Source of the DNA: Verrucomicrobiota bacterium
GTDB lineage: Bacteria; Verrucomicrobiota; Verrucomicrobiia; Opitutales; Intestinicryptomonadaceae
Assembly (NCBI GenBank): GCA_003343565.1
Contig: QALA01000056.1
Location: forward strand, 1-24,079
Length of the DNA: 24,079 nucleotides
Reading direction: 5' to 3'
Shown here: piece after piece, positions 21,083 through 24,079 of the stretch
Numbering within the stretch: position 1 is the stretch's first letter
How the letters are laid out: every line of letters starts with the position of its first letter
The notes under the pieces: generated by a model
What the model saw: only the letters and a program-made list of their open reading frames with translations
Told to the model about the DNA's origin: nothing
The model's database searches: none
Made by a program: the position numbers and the translations under genes

Positions 21083-22714
21083 CTATATTTTCTTTACCGA
21101 CAAATTAAAATCTTTTTTTGCCACAACCTCCACTTTTGTTCCGCGCGGTATATATCCGAATTGCGACACTGCGTCGAAAGTATTGTCGCCTATCCTGATT
21201 TGCCCGGAGGGCGAGAGGTCGGTGATGCAGACGCCGACGAGCGTCGCGGGCGAGGCGGGAGCCGCGGAGGCTGAAGGGGAGCTTGAATCCGGAGTCGAGT
21301 CCGAGTTTGAGTCCGGGCTTGAATCGGAGTTTGAATCGGAATCCGAAGCGGAGTTTCCGCGCGGGTTCGAATGGGAATCCGCCGAAGAAATGGGCGTGGA
21401 GGCGGCCGCGAATTTCGCGCCGGCGTCGAGGTTGTCGAAGGGCGACGGAGCGCGGGCGTCGGGATTGGCCGGCTTGAGGATTATCGACCCCCAGAGCGGA
21501 GACTTCTTTACCAACCCTCCGAATGCCGCAATCAAAAGCAGCGCGACCGGAATCGAGAGCGCCAGTTTCGCGAATCCCCACGCCAAACTCGCCGCGTTGT
21601 ATTCCAGCCCCTGATCCGGAATTATTCCCGCCATCGCCCAGGCCAGCGCGCATACGGCCAAAATCGCGCCGGGGACCGCGAGGAACATCGCTCCCGGAAA
21701 GAACAGCAGCTCCGCTATGACCATCAGCGCGCCCGCGCCGAATACGACGGCCTCCTCGTATCCGGCTATTCCCGACAGGTTGGCCGCGGCGAATACCGCG
21801 AGCATCGCGCACAGCCCGATTGCCGCAAGCAAGCCGAATCCGCCGGACTTCAAATCCATAAATATCAAAAACAGCCCCAATCCGACAATGAGCGGAGAGA
21901 CTTGCGATGCGTACTTGGCCAGCTTTTCGGCCTGCGTTATCTTTACGAAAGAGAGCCTTACTTCGCCGGGGTTTTCGACTCCGGCGGCCTTCGCGGCGGC
22001 TTCGGCGAGATTCTGCGCGGTGCCGTCGGAGAGCAGGGGAGCCCCTTCGAGCGTTTCTGCGGCCTCCTTTGCCGTGAGGCTGAGAAGTTCGCCCTTTTTC
22101 TTCAGGATTTTTCCCGCGATTGCCAGTTCAAAATCCGGGTCGTTCATTGCGCGTATGACTTGCGCGCGGCGGCCGTTGCCGCCGTTGAAGCTCCTGACCT
22201 TTGCGCCGAGGTAGGAGATTATTTTGCGCGACATCGACTTGTCTATGTCGCTCCCGTCGGCCGAGACGGCCTCGGCGGCTCCCATGACGCCGCGCGGGGA
22301 AAAGTATATTCTGTCGCACGCGGCGGCGATGAGAGAGCCCGCGCTGATTGCGTCCGGATTGACATAGCATGCGGTGGTCGCGCCGAAGTCTGAGAGCGCC
22401 TTCATCATTTCCAGCGCGACGCGGAGCTCGCCTCCCGGCGTGTCCATGTCGATAAGCAGGACCTTCGCGCCGGACGCCTCCGCCTCGCGCACGGCGCGCT
22501 TGAGAATCGACAGTTGCGGCGGGGATATTTCTCCGTCTATTTTTACCGCGCAAACTTTGACCTGCGCGCCCTCGTTCGCCGTTGCGCCTGCGTTTGCCGT
22601 TGCGCGCTTTTCGGTCGTCGCGCGTTCCGGGGCTTGCGGGGGCGCGGCAAAAATCTGCGCGCATGCGGCTGCGGCGCAGAGGGCGATCGCAATCGGATAT
22701 GAAAGGATTCTCAT
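21083..22714 (-). CDS. NfeD long form: ClpP-class membrane serine protease with OB domain
   Basis: A 543-residue protein related to NfeD1b/PH1510-type proteases. Residues 1-22 are a signal or anchor segment. A ClpP-class domain follows (about 52-260), with oxyanion-type DTPGG (91-95) and the catalytic serine in NPDAISAGS (Ser124). The Ser-Lys dyad lysine probably lies near SRKIISYLGAK (162-172). Four to five hydrophobic segments occupy about 272-400. A linker of about 30 residues rich in Ser and Asp (455-482) joins the C-terminal OB domain (about 490-543, DLSPSGQIRIGDNTFDAV). The start at 22714 gives a normal signal segment; the upstream start at 22834 adds a basic non-family leader. It heads the operon nfeD-nfeD-floA-hypothetical-glgB, divergent from rpoZ. 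Its proteolytic target is unknown. Confidence 0.88.
   Translation of the reverse strand: MRILSYPIAIALCAAAACAQIFAAPPQAPERATTEKRATANAGATANEGAQVKVCAVKIDGEISPPQLSILKRAVREAEASGAKVLLIDMDTPGGELRVALEMMKALSDFGATTACYVNPDAISAGSLIAAACDRIYFSPRGVMGAAEAVSADGSDIDKSMSRKIISYLGAKVRSFNGGNGRRAQVIRAMNDPDFELAIAGKILKKKGELLSLTAKEAAETLEGAPLLSDGTAQNLAEAAAKAAGVENPGEVRLSFVKITQAEKLAKYASQVSPLIVGLGLFLIFMDLKSGGFGLLAAIGLCAMLAVFAAANLSGIAGYEEAVVFGAGALMVIAELLFFPGAMFLAVPGAILAVCALAWAMAGIIPDQGLEYNAASLAWGFAKLALSIPVALLLIAAFGGLVKKSPLWGSIILKPANPDARAPSPFDNLDAGAKFAAASTPISSADSHSNPRGNSASDSDSNSDSSPDSNSDSTPDSSSPSASAAPASPATLVGVCITDLSPSGQIRIGDNTFDAVSQFGYIPRGTKVEVVAKKDFNLSVKKI
21275..21354 (-). repeat. Ser-Asp coding repeat in the NfeD linker
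   Basis: The DNA encoding residues 455-480 of the long NfeD is a degenerate short repeat of TCGGA/TCCGA-type hexamers that code for Asp-Ser and Asn-Ser pairs (DSDSNSDSSPDSNSDS). The periodic sequence suggests expansion by slippage. It lies between the last membrane segment and the OB domain. Confidence 0.65.
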
Positions 22715-22796
22715 AAAATCCACGATAGGCGGTTTCCCCAAAAATAAAAGATTATTTCGCCGCTTTGAAAAAAGCCTTTCGCGCATAAAAAAGATG

Positions 22797-22825
22797 TTGC
22801 AAAACGCGCGGCGCCGAAATATGGT
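22797..22825 (+). promoter_or_regulatory. Possible rpoZ promoter
   Basis: TTGCAA (22797-22802) and TATGGT (22820-22825) are 17 bp apart, each a four-of-six match, placing a start near 22832 and a leader of about 27 nt. The 144-bp divergent region 22715-22858 must also hold the nfeD operon promoter, which I could not fix. Confidence 0.4.
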
Positions 22826-22847
22826 CGGGGGCAAATTTATTTTTTAC

Positions 22848-22853
22848 AGGAGG
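22848..22853 (+). promoter_or_regulatory. Strong Shine-Dalgarno deciding the TTG start of rpoZ
   Basis: AGGAGG lies five bases before TTG at 22859. Because this is the strongest ribosome-binding site in the window and the TTG gives the correct omega N-terminus, it fixes a non-ATG start. Confidence 0.8.
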
Positions 22854-22858
22854 CTAAC

Positions 22859-23083
22859 TTGAGAGAAGACTACCTTAAACAGGCACAGAAAGTAATTGCG
22901 GATCCCAACATTCTCATCAATGTGGTGTCCAAGCGCGTCAAGCAGCTGAAATTCGGAAGCAAGCCTACGGTCGAGTCGCTTGAGAAACTTGAGCCGGAAG
23001 ACATTGCATTGTTGGAAATAATCCGCGGCAACATAACGTACGAGCTGGCTTCCCAGCGCGACTCGGAGCAGCAGGAGCGGTAG
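22859..23083 (+). CDS. rpoZ: RNA polymerase omega subunit
   Basis: Omega promotes assembly and stability of RNA polymerase by clamping the beta-prime C-terminus. The 74-residue protein reads REDYLKQAQKVIADPNILIN at its N-terminus (after the initiator Met), then VVSKRVKQL and LEPEDIALLEIIRGNITYE, a shape typical of Verrucomicrobiota omega proteins rather than the E. coli form. It begins with TTG, supported by AGGAGG. No ATG in frame would preserve the family N-terminus. A strong terminator follows 43 bp downstream, before smpB, so rpoZ is a short independent transcript with possible read-through. Confidence 0.9.
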   Translation: MREDYLKQAQKVIADPNILINVVSKRVKQLKFGSKPTVESLEKLEPEDIALLEIIRGNITYELASQRDSEQQER

Positions 23084-23103
23084 CGCGCAACGGTATTTTG
23101 CTT

Positions 23104-23121
23104 GCGCGCTTATTTGCGCGC
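23104..23121. repeat. 18-bp hairpin repeat, copy 2 (rpoZ-smpB gap)
   Basis: An exact second copy of GCGCGCTTATTTGCGCGC, first seen at 12547-12564. Here it lies 20 bp after the rpoZ stop and immediately before the rpoZ terminator stem. Outer-arm pairing seen at copy 1 is not conserved here. Confidence 0.6.
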
Positions 23122-23126
23122 CGTTT

Positions 23127-23160
23127 GCCGCGCCGACGGGAAAAGTCGCGCGGCTTTTTT
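23127..23160 (+). terminator. Rho-independent terminator of rpoZ
   Basis: GCCGCGC-C-GAC (23127-23137) pairs with GTC-GCGCGGC (23145-23154) around loop GGGAAAA, with one bulged C, and runs directly into six T residues (23155-23160). It is the clearest plus-strand terminator in the window. The smpB ATG follows only eight bases after the T-run. Confidence 0.88.
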
Positions 23161-23167
23161 ATTAATC

Positions 23168-23641
23168 ATGGCGAAGGGCGAAAACAGGGTTTTGTCGGAA
23201 ATCCGAAACAGGAAGGCCTCGCGCGACTATTTCATAGGCGAGACCTTCGAGGCCGGCATAGTTTTGACCGGCACGGAAATTAAGAGCCTGCGTTCCGGAA
23301 GGGCGCAGATTGACGACGCCTTTGTCCGCATTGAAAACGGCGAGGCGCATCTGTATCAGGCGCACATTCCCGAATACGATTTCGGTAACCGCGCCAACCA
23401 CGTCCCGACGCGCACGCGCAAGCTCCTGCTCCACAAGAGGGAGATTTTGAAATTGAAGGGGGCTTCCGATGTCGGAGGCACGGCGATTGTGCCGCTGAAG
23501 CTCTACTTCAAGGGGGCTCTTGCGAAGCTTCTGATTGCGGTCTGTACGGGAAAAAAGCTGTACGATAAACGCGAGGCTCTCAAGAAAAAGGAGGATTTGC
23601 GCGCAATGCAGCGCGCTGCGAATGCGCGCGCGCACAGATAG
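23168..23641 (+). CDS. smpB: SsrA-binding protein SmpB
   Basis: SmpB carries tmRNA to stalled ribosomes for trans-translation. The 157-residue protein contains NRKASRDYFIGETFEAGIVL and GTEIKSLRSG (35-44), the YxAHIPEYDFGN-type core, RKLLLHKREI, VPLKLYFKG and the basic tail KKLYDKREALKKKEDLRAM. The ATG at 23168 gives the family start MAKGENRV. A start at 23102 in the same frame would run through the rpoZ terminator and is rejected. No Shine-Dalgarno precedes the ATG and the T-run ends eight bases before it, so translation may depend on read-through from rpoZ or a promoter within the terminator region. No tmRNA gene was found. It precedes trmL by 20 bp. Confidence 0.95.
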   Translation: MAKGENRVLSEIRNRKASRDYFIGETFEAGIVLTGTEIKSLRSGRAQIDDAFVRIENGEAHLYQAHIPEYDFGNRANHVPTRTRKLLLHKREILKLKGASDVGGTAIVPLKLYFKGALAKLLIAVCTGKKLYDKREALKKKEDLRAMQRAANARAHR

Positions 23642-23661
23642 GCGCCGGAGCCTTTTTCCGC

Positions 23662-24079
23662 ATGGACAATCCCGCGTTGCACATAATTTTGCACAGCCCG
23701 AAAATTCCGCAGAATGCGGGAAACATCGGGAGAATGTGCGCGGTGGTCGGGGCGTGCCTGCACTTGATACGCCCGCTGGGATTCGTAATTACGGACGCGA
23801 AACTTAGGCGCAGCGGAATGGATTATTGGCGCGAATTGGACGTCGTCGAGCACGCCAACTGGGAGGAGTTCAAGAAGTCGCCGCTGGCTCCGCGCTTGGA
23901 CAGGATATGGCTGTTTACCACAAAGAGCCGCCGATGCTATTGGGACGCGAAGTTTGCGCGCGGCGACGGCCTGCTGTTCGGCTCCGAGGATTGCGGCTGT
24001 CCCGATTGCGTGCATGAGGACATCTCGGACAGGCGCGTCAAGATACCGCATTTTGTCCCGTCGCTTCGCTCGCTGAATC
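23662..24079 (+). CDS. trmL: tRNA (cytidine/uridine-34-2'-O)-methyltransferase TrmL (3' partial)
   Basis: TrmL, a SPOUT methyltransferase, 2'-O-methylates position 34 of leucine tRNAs. The 139 residues visible here include LHIILHSPKIPQNAGNIGRMCA (SPOUT N-terminus), LHLIRPLGF, KLRRSGMDYW, WLFTTKSRR, GDGLLFGSE (105-109 region) and the C-terminal VPSLRSLN of the SAM-binding knot; the gene continues past the right edge. Where most relatives have T-x-G-L-P after FGSE, this one reads DCGCPDC, with Cys111, Cys113 and Cys116. The start at 23662 gives the family N-terminus. It is 20 bp after smpB on the same strand. A leucine tRNA gene lies 7 kb away, but no functional linkage follows from that. Confidence 0.9.
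   Translation, partial: MDNPALHIILHSPKIPQNAGNIGRMCAVVGACLHLIRPLGFVITDAKLRRSGMDYWRELDVVEHANWEEFKKSPLAPRLDRIWLFTTKSRRCYWDAKFARGDGLLFGSEDCGCPDCVHEDISDRRVKIPHFVPSLRSLN

Noticed and set aside
23102..23167. smpB starting at 23102
   Set aside because: It would translate the 18-bp hairpin and the rpoZ terminator and add residues foreign to SmpB; MAKGENRV at 23168 is the family start.

Overview
The window is a gene-dense, GC-rich bacterial chromosome segment. The gene content points to Verrucomicrobiota, probably a host-associated anaerobic Opitutales-like lineage. This is inference from gene families: a short verrucomicrobial-type omega subunit, an McsA/McsB/ClpC set outside Firmicutes, a YVTN-propeller di-heme cytochrome of the kind common in the PVC group, a divergent PurA, and an IorAB/aryl-CoA ligase set. 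No 16S rRNA or other strict taxonomic marker is present. Many start codons lack a clear Shine-Dalgarno; the clearest ones precede rpoZ, the MFS gene and the di-heme cytochrome gene.

Positions 1-4075 hold a plus-strand anaerobic aryl-pyruvate operon: iorA (5' end outside the window), iorB, a PaaK-type aryl-CoA ligase and a double-ACT protein. A decayed partial copy of the ACT gene lies just downstream. Positions 4225-6014 carry an unidentified four-helix membrane protein and an MFS transporter. A roughly 0.7-kb stretch without a credible gene follows, then a minus-strand exported propeller/di-heme cytochrome c gene with a good terminator.

Positions 9072-15180 (plus) carry purA, mcsA, mcsB and clpC. 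McsA and McsB mark proteins with phospho-arginine and ClpC unfolds them. The set lacks CtsR here, and McsA has a long low-complexity insertion. After a hexamer repeat and strong hairpins comes an exported nitroreductase-family protein with a recognisable promoter and a terminator-like hairpin just before its start codon. A tRNA-Leu(GAG) gene (minus) follows, with a tandem 25-bp repeat joined to its CCA end.

Positions 16507-22714 (minus) form an apparent operon: NfeD with a ClpP-class protease domain, a short NfeD, flotillin-like FloA, an unidentified membrane-anchored protein, and glycogen branching enzyme GlgB. The divergent right end has rpoZ with its own terminator, smpB, and a partial trmL. 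I see no prophage, IS element, CRISPR array or rRNA. The most distinctive features are the remodelled McsA/McsB/ClpC cluster, the NfeD/FloA/GlgB operon, the ACT duplication, the repeat at the tRNA 3' end, and several intergenic hairpins.
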